A stretch of DNA of 29,013 nt from Acanthamoeba lenticulata (taxonomy: Eukaryota > Discosea > Longamoebia > Acanthamoebidae), in NCBI GenBank assembly GCA_002179805.1, contig NAVB01002299.1, positions 1 to 29,013 on the forward strand. Reading direction: 5' to 3'. Under the pieces are notes generated by a model, which worked only from the letters and a program-made list of their open reading frames with translations, was not told the origin of the DNA and searched no databases. The translations under genes and the position numbers were made by a program. Of this stretch, positions 1 to 9,221 are shown piece after piece (position 1 is the first letter of the stretch; each line of letters opens with the position of its first letter).

Positions 1-1025
1 CCTCCTGCCCCGGCGGTCCTGACGTGTCAGGATTACTATTTTTATTAATATTAATAACAAAATATTTAATTTTGAAAAAAAAAACAAAACAAAACAAAAC
101 AAAACAAATTAAGATCGCGAGCGGCTTGCGGGAGAACAAGTCGGTGGTGATGCTCAAGCTCGCCGGCAACGAGTTTGACAAGAAGGCCGCCCTCGCGCTG
201 GCCGAGGCCCTCGAGTCCAACCGCACCCTCCAGAGCCTCAGCATTTCCCACTGCTCCTTTTCCAAGGTCCGGCCGCACGCACCGCACACGCGCACCGCAC
301 ACACGCTCACCTGCGCACACACACACGCGTGTCTCTGTGCAGTCGGCGATGCTGGCGCTGGTGCAGGCGCTGCGGTCGCGGAACACGACGCTCCAGCGGC
401 TCAACATCAGCCACAACCCGCTCAACGTGGCCGTCGCGCAGGCGCTGGGCGACATGCTGGCCTACAACACGAGCCTCCTCGTCCTCAACGTGGCCCACTG
501 CCTCTCGTCCGACGGCGTCCGGGAGGTCATCACCGGCATCGGCGTCAACCGCGCCCTCCTCAAGTACTTTCTTTCTTATTTTATTTTATTTTATTTGTTT
601 TCTAATTTATTTTAAAATTTAAATTCTTTTTGGCCACCTGCAGGTTGAACTTGAGCGGCTGCAAGCTGTTGCGGCCGGTGTGGACCAGCCTCGCCGACGC
701 GGTGCTGCAGAACCGCACGCTGGAGCGGCTCGTGTGCCGCGACACCGCCTGCGACGCCCGCGTCTTCGAGGAGACGATCCTCAACCATTGGTCCGGGCCC
801 TTCCCTTCCCCCCCTTCCATCTCTACCATCATCACACCACCGCTGTCGTCGTCTTCATGAAGACGAGACCTCACGCACGGCTTTGGGGGGGGGGGGGACA
901 GGGACCTGCGGAAGCACCTGCTGCACCTCAAGGTGCTCAACCTGCGACAGAACGACATCGTCGAGACCGACCGACTGCGTGACCGCATCCGCGATTATCC
1001 CACCCAGATCCGTCTCGCTAGATGA
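1..1025 (+). CDS. Leucine-rich-repeat protein, 3' part (5' end outside window)
   Basis: Four exons are readable: 114-266, 343-563, 644-790 and 902-1025 (stop TGA). An earlier exon probably ends within bases 1-20, but its donor is ambiguous (GTCCTG or GTGTCAGG). The joined protein shows repeats of about 28 residues of the ribonuclease-inhibitor type, for example LKLAGNEFDKKAALALAEAL, LQRLNISHNPLNVAVAQALG, LVLNVAHCLSSDGVREVI and LKVLNLRQNDI. Each has an LxxLxLxxN/C strand followed by an amphipathic helix. Such repeats form curved protein-binding scaffolds; the partner cannot be told from sequence. The last exon ends in a charged, non-repeat tail (DRIRDYPTQIRLAR). The third intron (791-901) carries a run of 13 G. 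No N-terminal effector domain is visible because the gene start is missing, so it could be an NLR-like, RanGAP-like or plain LRR protein. Confidence 0.75.
74..108 (+). repeat. A10 tract and AAAAC simple repeat in LRR gene intron
   Basis: A run of A followed by about four AAAAC units lies just upstream of the AAG acceptor of the first readable LRR exon. It is intronic low-complexity sequence. The acceptor here lacks a pyrimidine tract, which makes this exon boundary less sure than others in the gene. Confidence 0.6.
885..897 (+). repeat. Homopolymer run of 13 G in LRR gene intron
   Basis: Thirteen consecutive G lie five bases before the ACAG acceptor of the last LRR exon. The place normally held by a pyrimidine tract is occupied by purines. 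The tract could form a G-quadruplex in DNA or pre-mRNA, and is also a likely site of length error in sequencing. Confidence 0.7.
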
Positions 1026-1145
1026 TATCACGGTGAAGAGGAAGGTTGCAACGTCTTTGTTGCGCGCAAAGTTTGTTTGTTGTTTGTCGCGTCCTGCACA
1101 GCAGCAGCAGATGACCCCGTGCTACACACCCTTTACTATTGAGAA

Positions 1146-1254
1146 GGGCCTGTAGTTCAGTGGCAGAACCCCTGCTTCCATCCCCCAAGGAAGCAGGCCG
1201 CTCCGGTCGCCCCGGACTGGGCCAGCGAGTCCGGGCCGACTCCGCCCCTGTGGG
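1146..1254 (+). ncRNA. tRNA-like structured segment (possible tRNA pseudogene or Pol III RNA)
   Basis: The 5' half reads like a tRNA: a seven-base acceptor-like start GGGCCTG, then TA, a perfect D-arm (GTTC/GAAC) and a good Pol III A-box (TAGTTCAGTGG, 1153-1163). A perfect stem CCTGCTTCC/GGAAGCAGG (1171-1179 with 1189-1197) sits where the anticodon arm should be. A second perfect hairpin CCGGACT/AGTCCGG (1212-1218 with 1228-1234) follows. A weak B-box (GGGCCGACTCC, 1233-1243) differs from GGTTCGANTCC at two positions. No 3' acceptor strand complementary to the start and no proper seven-base T-loop was found, so a normal functional tRNA is doubtful. It may be a degenerate tRNA-Gly-like copy, an intron-containing tRNA, or another Pol III transcript. 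Confidence 0.25.
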
Positions 1255-1718
1255 TTGATGTTCGTGTGTCTATCTATGCTCCCCTCGCCTTGCCTCCCCC
1301 CTTCGCTTGTACATCCCTACACCTGTGCACGTACCATGTGCATAGTACTCCCGGCGGTACCCTTAAAAACAATGATAAGAAACCTTCCAATGAGCTACTC
1401 TCACCCACGGGTGTTTGGTAGGCTCTCCCTTAAATGGGGCGAAGAGCTGAAGAGTTGCGGTCCCCTGTTCTTTTAATCAAATGAAGCTCCATTAGGCCAT
1501 CAAAAGAAAAGAAGTTAAGGCAGATTGCCTTCCTCCCCATTTTGTTGCATTAAGTACAAGCATTACCGCGCACGTTCATGGGAAAAGGTCTGTAAGAGCT
1601 ACAGCCACCCCCTTTTCGCTCTGTACACCTACGTAGCTCCAGCAGCAAACGACCGACATCAACATCACCACCGGCTTCGAAAACATCACCTTTAAATTGC
1701 GCTCCTAGTTTAATTTTG

Positions 1719-1724
1719 TTTATT
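1719..1724 (-). promoter_or_regulatory. Polyadenylation signal AATAAA downstream of RPS11
   Basis: On the minus strand the hexamer AATAAA occurs 44 bp after the RPS11 stop codon, in a T-rich 3' flank. Position and sequence fit a canonical cleavage/polyadenylation signal. Confidence 0.45.
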
Positions 1725-1767
1725 TGTGCATACCCAAAGTGCCGCGTCAAGAGAACAGCCACAACCC

Positions 1768-2478
1768 TTAGAAGATACGGAAAGTCTTCTTCTTCTGGAG
1801 ACCCTGAATGTTCTGGGGCTGGTGGGCGATCACGTTGAAACGGATGGTCTTGGAGAGGGGCCTGGAAGGGGGTGACGAGAATGCGTGAGTCGAGGCACAC
1901 AAACATTGAGGGCAGATGAGAATGGAAGCAATGGGCGGAGTAGTACCTGCACTGGCCGACAGTGACGACGTCACCCTCCTTCACGGTGAAGGCCGGCGAG
2001 CAGTGAGCCGGGATGTTCTTGTGCCTCTTCTCAAAACGGTTGTACTTGGGCACGTAGTGCAGGTAGTCACGGCGCACGATGATGGTCCTCTTCATCTTCG
2101 TGGAGACGACGACACCCCTGAGGATACGACCACGGATGCTCACGTTGCCGGTGAACGGGCACTTCTTGTCGATGTACTTGCCGCTGATGGCCTCCCTGGG
2201 GGTCTTGAAACCAAGACCGACGTTCCTGTGGTAGCGGACACCACCGGTCTTCTGGCCGGGCTTCTTAAGGCCGAGAACGCGGACCTTGCCGACGTAAACG
2301 GTGGGCTGCTTCTGGAAAGCTCTCTCGTTCTGCAATGGATGGAAACAAAATGGATGAGCTGATCGATTTCCCGCACAAGATCACACCTTCCCTCTTTAAC
2401 ACTCAATGCAATCCCTCACTAGCGAAGCACAGGGCCTGCCCCACAGAGAAGCCGGGCTGGTACCTGGGCGACTTCCAT
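1768..2478 (-). CDS. RPS11: 40S ribosomal protein S11 (uS17)
   Basis: Three exons on the minus strand, 2464-2478, 1947-2329 and 1768-1861, give 163 aa. The first exon encodes only MEVAQ, read through a CAG|GTACC donor; the acceptor is TTGCAG before [10 protein letters not shown]. Family landmarks: [60 protein letters not shown] and, across the last intron, [15 protein letters not shown]. The uS17 fold binds 18S rRNA in the small subunit body. The long basic N-terminal extension before the OB-fold is eukaryote-type. A tiny first exon is common for ribosomal protein genes and places the first intron right after the start codon region. CCT5 lies upstream on the same strand, 177 bp away. Identity is very sure. 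Confidence 0.96.
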
Positions 2479-2655
2479 CACGGGCTCAGGGGATGACGAT
2501 GCGGGGAGGAGGAGGAGGAAGAAAAGAAGGAAAGCGATGTTCGACACCGCACAAAAAGTGGACAGGAGGGAGTAATTTGCGGAGTCATGATTTTTCATTG
2601 TGTTTCAAGAATTTCAACAATTCCATCATTTCTTCGCCCTCCCCTCTTGCTCTCT

Positions 2656-4918
2656 CTACTCGTCGCCGCCCTTCTTGATAACGTCGTCGATCTTGAGGAT
2701 CATCTTGACGACCTGCGTGGCCAAGAGGAACTGCTGCTGCTTCGAGATGAGCGGATCGTACACGTTCTGCTCCTTCATGTCTGTGTTAAGCCACAAGATT
2801 TTAGATCAGTAACACGTCCGCAAATCTTTTACTCAAGCAGATAGAAGATGATGAAAGGGGTACCCCAAGTGCCCTTGTTGGCGGCGTCGATGCCGAGGCG
2901 GTGGTTCTTGTCGGTGACCTGCTTGGCCTTGACCGTGGCGAGGGTCTCCTGAGCCTGGTAGCCGCTGTTCTCGGCCAGGACGAGCGGAGTGGCCTCGAGC
3001 GCGTCGGCAAAGGCGCGCATGGCGTACTGCTCGAGCGTGGCCACCTTGTCGGCCGCATCGGCCACGGCCAGCGAGCACGAGATCTCAGGCGCGCCGCCAC
3101 CGTATACGACTCGGTTGTCGCGGATGAGGTTTCGCGTCACGCACAGCGCATCGTGCAGGCTCCGCTTAGCCTCCTCCAAGATCTGTCACCAACGACGTGA
3201 GAAGGTGCTAGTAAGACGCTTGCTCGTCGGCACTGGAAACGAAGTAAGAAGGGGCGTTATTACCATCTTGTTGCTGCCGCGGATGAAGATCGTGACGGCA
3301 CGCGAGTTGGAGCACTCCTCGATGACGAGCATACGGTCCTTGGTGGTACCAAAGCTGATCTCGCGGACGACGCCAGCCTTGCCCAGCTTCTCCGGGGTGA
3401 TCTCCGAGAACCGCGGGATGATGCGCCCTCCCGTGGCGATGGCGATCAGCTGCACAACGTCAACAACAACAACAACGAGAAGCACAACATGAGACGACTC
3501 TTCATCGAAAGCAAATGGCGCAGGAGAAGGTGACAGCGCAAGATGATTGCGAAGGTGATGATGTCGACAAAAGTGTACCTCGAGCTCAACGCCACCAACC
3601 CAGCGAACGGCCGGGAGCTGGTTCTGGAGGAGCAAGTGGTTGGCCTCATCGTCAAAGCCCCACTGGCAAATGGCGAGGTTGGCGCCAGACTCCTTGATCT
3701 TCTGGACCATGTCGCGGAAGTACGCCTGCTCCTGCTCGGCAAGCTTGTTGTAGTCCTCGACGGTCTTGACGTCGACCTTGTGCTTGGTCTTGGGCTTCGG
3801 GGGCTCGAACGGGCACGTGAGGATGGCCATCTTGACATCCTTGAGCTCCTTGGGCGTCTGCGGGTGGGCAAACTCCTTGTCGATGACGATACCGTTGATA
3901 AGCTGGGTGTCCTCGAGTCTGCCGCCCACCTTGGTCTCGATCTTAATGAGGTCGAGGTTGACGTCCTTCCTCTCGAGGTCGGCAACGGCGAGAATGGCCT
4001 TGACGGCAATCTCAGCCATTTGCCTGTGGCAGCGGCTCACGCTGTTGTTTTGAAAAATGTGAAGAATTAATTCAAATGAGCCATCAGGAACATCGGGCAA
4101 GATGCAGAATGGCAACGCAAGCGTACATCTTGGAACCAAGGCAAGTCATCGCCGTGTTGATGAGGGGCTCAATGTTGTCGGGGCCCCACTCAATGGTGTC
4201 CGAAATGGTCTTGAGATGATCAACAGCAATGCTGGCGGCCATCTCATAACCATCGGCAATACGGATGGGGTGAATGCCGCGGTCAAGCATAGACTCAGCA
4301 TGCTCCAAAAGGGCTCCAGCGAGCACCACGACGCCCGTAGTGCCGTCGCCGATTTCATCGTCCTGCGACTTGGAGAGCTGGACGAGGAGCTTGGCCACTT
4401 GGTTCTCCACATCCTGGCAACAGTGTTTAGCATGGGAGGGCCTGAAGATTTAAAAGAGGGGCTAAGAGCAAAGGTGCGGTACCATGTTGTCCAAAATGGT
4501 GGCGCCATCATTGGTCACCATGACATCACCATCCTGGCCCACAAGCATCTTGTCCATACCCTTCGGACCCAGAGAAGTCTTCATGGCATTGGCCACGGCT
4601 TTGGCGGCCACAATGTGTGACTGTTGTACAGATTATTGTGAATAAAATGGTCCATTAAGATCAGGCGAAAAAAAATCTTAAGGCGGCTGGCAGCGAAATG
4701 TGACAAACTTGAGGTTACACCCACGACAAAACGGCAGCAGCACACAAATCCAGCATTGCCGCAGAGGAGGAAAGCTTGCGCAACACATATATGCAGAAAA
4801 TGAATGGAAGACGGAGTAGCCGCACCTTCAGGGCAGCAAGACCAGTGAGTCGCTGCTGCTCACCCTGATCCCGCAGGATGATGAACGGTCGGCCAAATTC
4901 ATCAAAAGCGAGCGACAT
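2656..4918 (-). CDS. CCT5: T-complex protein 1 subunit epsilon (CCT5 chaperonin)
   Basis: Seven exons, 4826-4918, 4483-4620, 4127-4413, 3579-4041, 3264-3449, 2864-3182 and 2656-2780, close in phase to 536 aa (the animal protein has about 541). CCT5 is one of eight subunits of the cytosolic TRiC ring that folds actin, tubulin and other proteins with ATP. Start [18 protein letters not shown] is epsilon-specific. ATP-site motifs: [27 protein letters not shown] and [19 protein letters not shown] with the catalytic Asp. Apical domain: [16 protein letters not shown] and [20 protein letters not shown], again diagnostic of epsilon. C-terminal equatorial part: [20 protein letters not shown] and [12 protein letters not shown]. 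The very end lacks the usual Gly-Met tail and stops at KKGGDE. The start codon is 214 bp from the divergent BCKDHB start. Confidence 0.97.
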
Positions 4919-5132
4919 TGTGCCTCTATCTCCACACGAATCTGGAACACAAGCGCTGCTTTCTCCTGCCGGCGTTTCTCGTGCCAGCATAGCATTTCAG
5001 TCGACCAAAGACAAGAAATTTGGAGAATGGCCAGTGCAGGGCACGATCCCCGTCTATCCCACTGCGGCAAGTTCCTTCGTCTTCCCGGGCCAACTGCACC
5101 GCCACTACTGCTACCAGTTCCCCGCCCGCATC
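4919..5132. promoter_or_regulatory. Short divergent intergenic region, CCT5 / BCKDHB
   Basis: Only 214 bp separate the two start codons, so both promoters must lie here or overlap the first exons. No clear TATA box is seen. Sharing of a bidirectional promoter is inferred from spacing alone. Confidence 0.45.
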
Positions 5133-6740
5133 ATGAACAGGAGAGTCGGCACTTGCGCACTTGGCTCTGCGGCCGCTCAGAGGGCGGGAGTCTCCGGCGC
5201 CTCGCATGCTCGTTCGCTCTTTCATTCGGTACATTCCCCCCGCAATCGAACATTTGTCCCGCATTTATACTGGTGCAGAGCCCATACATATCATTGGGAT
5301 GCTGGGAAATGTTCTTCAACTCCAATGCTCGTAAATTCGTGCGCTTGACAATTTATTTATTTATTGCCATTATTGGCCTGTAATGGCAGATGCGCGCCAT
5401 CCACACCTCTGCGATCACCAGCGCGTCTTCTCCTGCGACTGCGACACAGCAGCAACAGGACGGCGAAGGCGAGGTGGCCCGCATGAACTTCTTCACCGCC
5501 GTCAACAACGCGCTGGACATTGCGCTCGGGGCCGAACCCAAGGCCGTCATCTTTGGTGAGGACGTGGCCTTTGGCGGCGTCTTCCGCTGCACGATCGGCC
5601 TGCGCGAAAAGTACGGCAACAGCCGCGTCTTCAACACGCCCCTCAGCGAGCAGGGCATCGCCGGCTTCGCCATCGGCATGGCCGCCATCGGCGCCACGCC
5701 CATCGCCGAAATGCAGTTTGCCGACTACATTTTTCCGGCCTTTGACCAGGTCCCGCCCGCAGCCTCGCGCCTCTTCTCTATCTCTCTCTCTCTCTCTTTG
5801 AGGCCCATCGCAGCTCACCCTCGTGTTGTGTGCTCGTGTTGTGTCGTGCGGTTGCGGGTGTGTGTGTGTGTGTATGTGTAGTTGGTGAACGAGGCGGCCA
5901 AGTATCGGTACCGCTCCGGCGGGCAGTTTGACGTGGCGGGCCTCACGGTGCGCACGCCGTGCGGGGCCGTCGGGCACGGCGGCCACTACCACTCGCAGTC
6001 GCCCGAGGCCTACTTTTGCCACACGCCGGGCCTCAAGGTGGTCATGCCCAGCACGCCGCGCGAGGCCAAGGGCCTCCTCCTGAGCAGCATCCGCGACCCC
6101 AACCCGGTCATCTTCCTCGAGCCCAAGATCCTCTACCGCTCGGCCGTCGAGGACGTCCCGCTCGGCGACTACGAGCTGCCCCTCGGCAAGGCCCGCCTCG
6201 TACGTAGACGCCGCGGCCGACCTCGTGTGTGTGTGTGTGTGCGCTCACCGTGTATGCACCGCACGCAGGTCAAGGAGGGCTCCGACGTGACGGTGGTGGG
6301 CTGGGGCTCGCAGCTGCACGTGCTGGCCGACGCCTGCGCCATGGCTGAGAAGGAGGGCATCTCGTGCGAGCTCATCGACCTCCGCACCCTCGCCCCGTGG
6401 GACGTTGACGCGGTGCGTGCCGCCTTTCTCGCACGCGCGCGTGTGTGTCGTGCCAGGTCTGACCTGCGCGCGTGTGTGTCGTGTCGTGCGGCGCGACGTG
6501 CAGGTGGAGGCGTCGGTGAAGAAGACCGGCCGGCTGGTGGTGTCCCATGAGGCGCCCAAGACCGGCGGCTTCGCCAGCGAGATCTGCTCGACGATCCAAG
6601 AGCGGTGCTTCCTCCACTTGGAGGCGCCCGTCCGGCGCATCTGCGGCTACGACACGCCCTTCCCGCTCGTGTTCGAGAAGTTCTACGTCCCCGACAAGTT
6701 CAAGAACCTCGAGGCCATCCGCAGCACGGTCCACTTCTGA
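5133..6740 (+). CDS. BCKDHB: 2-oxoisovalerate dehydrogenase E1 subunit beta, mitochondrial
   Basis: Five exons, 5133-5228, 5390-5749, 5882-6199, 6269-6412 and 6504-6740, give 384 aa (human about 392). It is the beta chain of the thiamine-diphosphate E1 of branched-chain 2-oxoacid dehydrogenase, which decarboxylates the oxoacids of valine, leucine and isoleucine in the mitochondrial matrix. Landmarks: [118 protein letters not shown] and [14 protein letters not shown]. Exon 1 ([19 protein letters not shown]...) is Arg/Ala/Ser-rich without acidic residues, a typical matrix presequence; this is why it was preferred over the ATG at 5390, which lies right after a CAG acceptor. Introns 2-4 are rich in TC or GT repeats. 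Confidence 0.95.
5776..5799 (+). repeat. (TC)n microsatellite in BCKDHB intron 2
   Basis: A nearly perfect TC run lies in the intron 5750-5881. A GT-rich segment follows at about 5862-5878, directly before the TAG acceptor. Further GT runs occur in introns 3 and 4 (about 6226-6241 and 6434-6485). Confidence 0.7.
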
Positions 6741-6841
6741 GCCTTCGCCCTTTTTTTTTAAATTACTAAAATAATTCCTTTTTTAAATTACTAAAAAAAC
6801 ATTCCGATTTTTTGAGTCTGCCACTGTGCTGCAACGTGACC

Positions 6842-8021
6842 CTAATATAATGTAAGCCACGAGCCCAGGCGGGCCGCGCTTGAGGGCGTGGGACCTGCGG
6901 TCGAGGAGGCGCGGGTAGCATTGAAGAAGGCCCAGATGTGGGCGTTGGTGTCAAAGTCGAGGATGACCGTGTTGTTGCATCCCTCCCCGGTGTTGCCCCC
7001 GCCCGACTGCGGCGCGCCAGGCCACGTGTGGCCGCCTCCGTCAATGGTGCACAGCACGACGTCGGCCTCAACACCATCGTCGTTGCCGTTGGTCGTCGCG
7101 CACGGCCCATAGGACACGCACGAGCCGTGGCCCTGTACCTCGCGATGGCGCGGGCAGTCGTCGACCGACGTCGCCGAGTCGTTGGTCCAGCGGCAGCGGC
7201 AGCCGTTGGCCGCGGCCACGGCGTCGATGGTCTCGGGCACCGACGTGAAGTTGACGTCGGCCGGCCCGCAGCCGCGGCCGCCAAAGTAGGGAATGTTGAC
7301 GTCGGCCGAGCCGTGGACCTCGAGCAGCGGCACCGGGCGCGCGGGCGCACACGGCCCAAACTCGAGCGTGCCGGCCACGGGCGCGACGGCCGCCAGGCGA
7401 TCGGCCAGCTGGCAGTAGAGCCGGTAGGTCAGCAGGCCGCCGTTGGACATGCCCGTGGAAAAGACGGCCGCCGTGTCCACGCACAAGCTGTCGGCCAGAT
7501 GGTCGAGTAGGCTGCGGACAAAGCCCACGTCGTCCACGCCGCGGGACACGGCCGGGTTGCAGCACGCCCCTGCGTTCCAGGTCGGGATCAACAGGTCTTC
7601 CCACGCGTTGGGGTAGACTACGATGAAGTTGTTGGCTTCGGCCGTTGCGTCCTGTTCAGCGAAGCGTTGATTATTACAAAACAAATTAAATAAATATAAA
7701 CCCGGTGGATGAGATAAGAAGGCACTCGGCGTGTAGATGTACCATGTTGTAGACTTTCTGGGCTTGGGAGGCGCTACCGCCACCGCCGTGGAACAAGAGG
7801 ACGAGAGGCGAGGGGTTGTCGCTGCGGTAGGTCGAAGGCACATACACGATAAAGGTGCGGTTGCGCCCGTCGGGCGCCTGAAGAAGGCCGGTGGTGGACG
7901 TCCCTGCGGGGTAGATCCCCGTCTTACCAGCCCCGCCGCAGCCCACCGACGAGGCCTCTGCTATGCCGTTCACCGCCAAGAAGCACAAAAACAACAACAA
8001 CGCCGCCACAACCTGATGCAT
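6842..8021 (-). CDS. Secreted esterase, PHB-depolymerase / feruloyl-esterase (LpqC-like) family
   Basis: Two exons, 7743-8021 and 6842-7651, give 362 aa. An N-terminal signal peptide (VVAALLLFLCFLAVNGIAEA) predicts secretion. The alpha/beta-hydrolase core has the oxyanion loop LVLLFHGGGGSA, the nucleophile elbow GMSNGG (Ser about 162), an acid-region strand LLEVHGSADVNIPYFGG, and the histidine in GGGHTWPG. Many cysteines after the elbow suggest disulfides. Family members hydrolyse poly(3-hydroxybutyrate) or release ferulic acid from plant wall polymers; sequence alone does not choose between them. The upstream in-frame GTG at 8064 is not used because the ATG at 8019-8021 opens directly into the signal peptide. 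The gene is convergent with BCKDHB (101 bp between stops). The family is common in bacteria and fungi; the intron and local GC content show it is resident in this genome. Confidence 0.85.
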
Positions 8022-8327
8022 CGGCCAACGCTTGCTTTCCTTGTCTTTTGTTTGTGTGCAGTCCACGTCCTCCTTATCTCTCTTGTGGTTCTCGTATTCG
8101 GGGAGCCCGACAAGCTAGCGACCCCTCGAGATCTGGGCACCACTTGGTGTGCCGATTGGGTATACGTTATGCTATGTCGGAGGTTTGCAGGCCAATCGCG
8201 CACGATTGATAAAACATGTTCTTGTTTGGGTGAACATGATAAAAGTGATTAAGTCTCCCTTTCCTGGTCTGCGCGACCTTTGACAGAAACAACATGTTTG
8301 GAGAGAGGAGGCGGGAAAGGGCGTCAA
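8022..8327. other. Gap between esterase start and RPB4 stop
   Basis: About 300 bp containing the esterase promoter (minus strand) and the 3' flank of RPB4. No TATA box, repeat or small gene was recognised. Confidence 0.5.
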
Positions 8328-9044
8328 TCACTCGAATCGCCGGAAGGAGGCGAGGTCGTTGAGGACGCTCTGGAGCACGTCGTCGTCGGCGAAGCTCTTG
8401 GTCAGGGACGGGATCAGCGACTTGGCCTCCTCCGCCGTCTCCGGGCACAGGTTGCTGAGGGCCGCAATCTCGAATTCCTCGAGCTCCTTCTCCGTCAGCA
8501 AGCTGCAGACCACGTCGATGAACGAAAGGCGATGATCCATGTCGTGTGTCAGCAAATGAGAGAAATGGTTTGTTTTCAGAAAACGGGGAAGAGAAGACAG
8601 ACCTGCGCACTTCCTTGACCGCAGCCTTGGTCTTGTAGCGGCTGAACCGTTGCACGTAGGACAGCGTCTTGAGGAAGACACTGCATCACGCCAATAAACC
8701 GTCAGGCGCCATAATTACAAAACATAAAAAATTGTTTGTAAAATACATAAATACCCAAAAAAAAAAAAAAAACGAACACAAGAAAGGCAAGACGCACTTG
8801 GAAAGCTCAGCCTCACCCTCCTCCTGCACCGCAGCAGTTTGTTGTCGGTGTTCCAGCAGAATAGCCACCTCTGAATTCAGCAAGCAGTTGGCGTTCTGAA
8901 AATCTGTATTTAACCAACACGATCGTCCGAGGATCTGAGTCTACGCAAACGGGGCGCATCTTTCAATTTGCCATTCTTTTGTTTCACGGTACCATTGCCC
9001 AGTCGCAAGACGGACGCATCTTCTTCATCCTGTTGTGTTGCCAT
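8328..9044 (-). CDS. POLR2D: DNA-directed RNA polymerase II subunit RPB4
   Basis: Four exons, 8993-9044, 8798-8903, 8603-8680 and 8328-8502, give 136 aa (human RPB4 142). RPB4 pairs with RPB7 to form the stalk of Pol II, acting in initiation, elongation and mRNA decay. Landmarks: ANCLLNSEVAILLEHR, ELSNVFLKTLSYVQRFSRYK, VKEVRSLLTEKELEEFEIAA, LSNLCPETAEEAKSLIPSL and a C-terminal helix ending in FRRFE. Exon 2 is joined at the acceptor ATACAG|ATTTTCAG, not at the nearer TTTTCAG|AACG. Only the first keeps the frame and gives NDFQNANCLLNSEV, which parallels the human EFETAETLLNSEV. The gene is divergent from the Mdm31-like gene with 177 bp between starts. Confidence 0.95.
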
Positions 9045-9221
9045 GGCCGTTAATCAGATCTTGAAAAAGAGACAGTTTCCTCATGCATTTCCTTTACGAC
9101 ACAATCGAGCAAATTCGGAGAAACACATTCTGGTCGTGGGACTTTGGGCTTTCTGCGCTGCTTCGCTCTCTTCTCCTCTGTCTCAGGTCAATCTACGTAG
9201 TCCCACGTGAGTGATTCGGGC
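9045..9221. promoter_or_regulatory. Short divergent intergenic region, RPB4 / Mdm31-like
   Basis: 177 bp between the two start codons, so a shared or overlapping promoter is likely. It contains TACGTA and an E-box-like CACGTG (about 9195-9209). No TATA box is evident. Functional meaning is inferred from spacing only. Confidence 0.4.

Larger units (their letters stand above)
1026..1767. other. Intergenic region between convergent LRR and RPS11 genes
   Basis: About 740 bp with no convincing protein gene. It holds the tRNA-like segment at 1146-1254 and the RPS11 polyadenylation signal on the minus strand. The only ORFs are short, start weakly and resemble nothing known. Nothing else is recognised. 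Confidence 0.6.

Noticed and set aside
1255..1476. 73-codon plus-strand open frame in the LRR-RPS11 gap
   Set aside because: Short, no recognisable motif, no splice or promoter support.
5357..6022. Minus-strand open frame across BCKDHB exon 2, intron 2 and exon 3
   Set aside because: Antisense shadow of conserved coding sequence; runs through a TC/GT-repeat intron.
8022..8066. Upstream in-frame start for the esterase (15 extra residues)
   Set aside because: The upstream codon is GTG, and the ATG at 8019-8021 directly precedes a signal peptide.
9207..9221. Upstream start for the Mdm31-like gene
   Set aside because: The codon at 9207 is GTG; the first in-frame ATG is at 9222.
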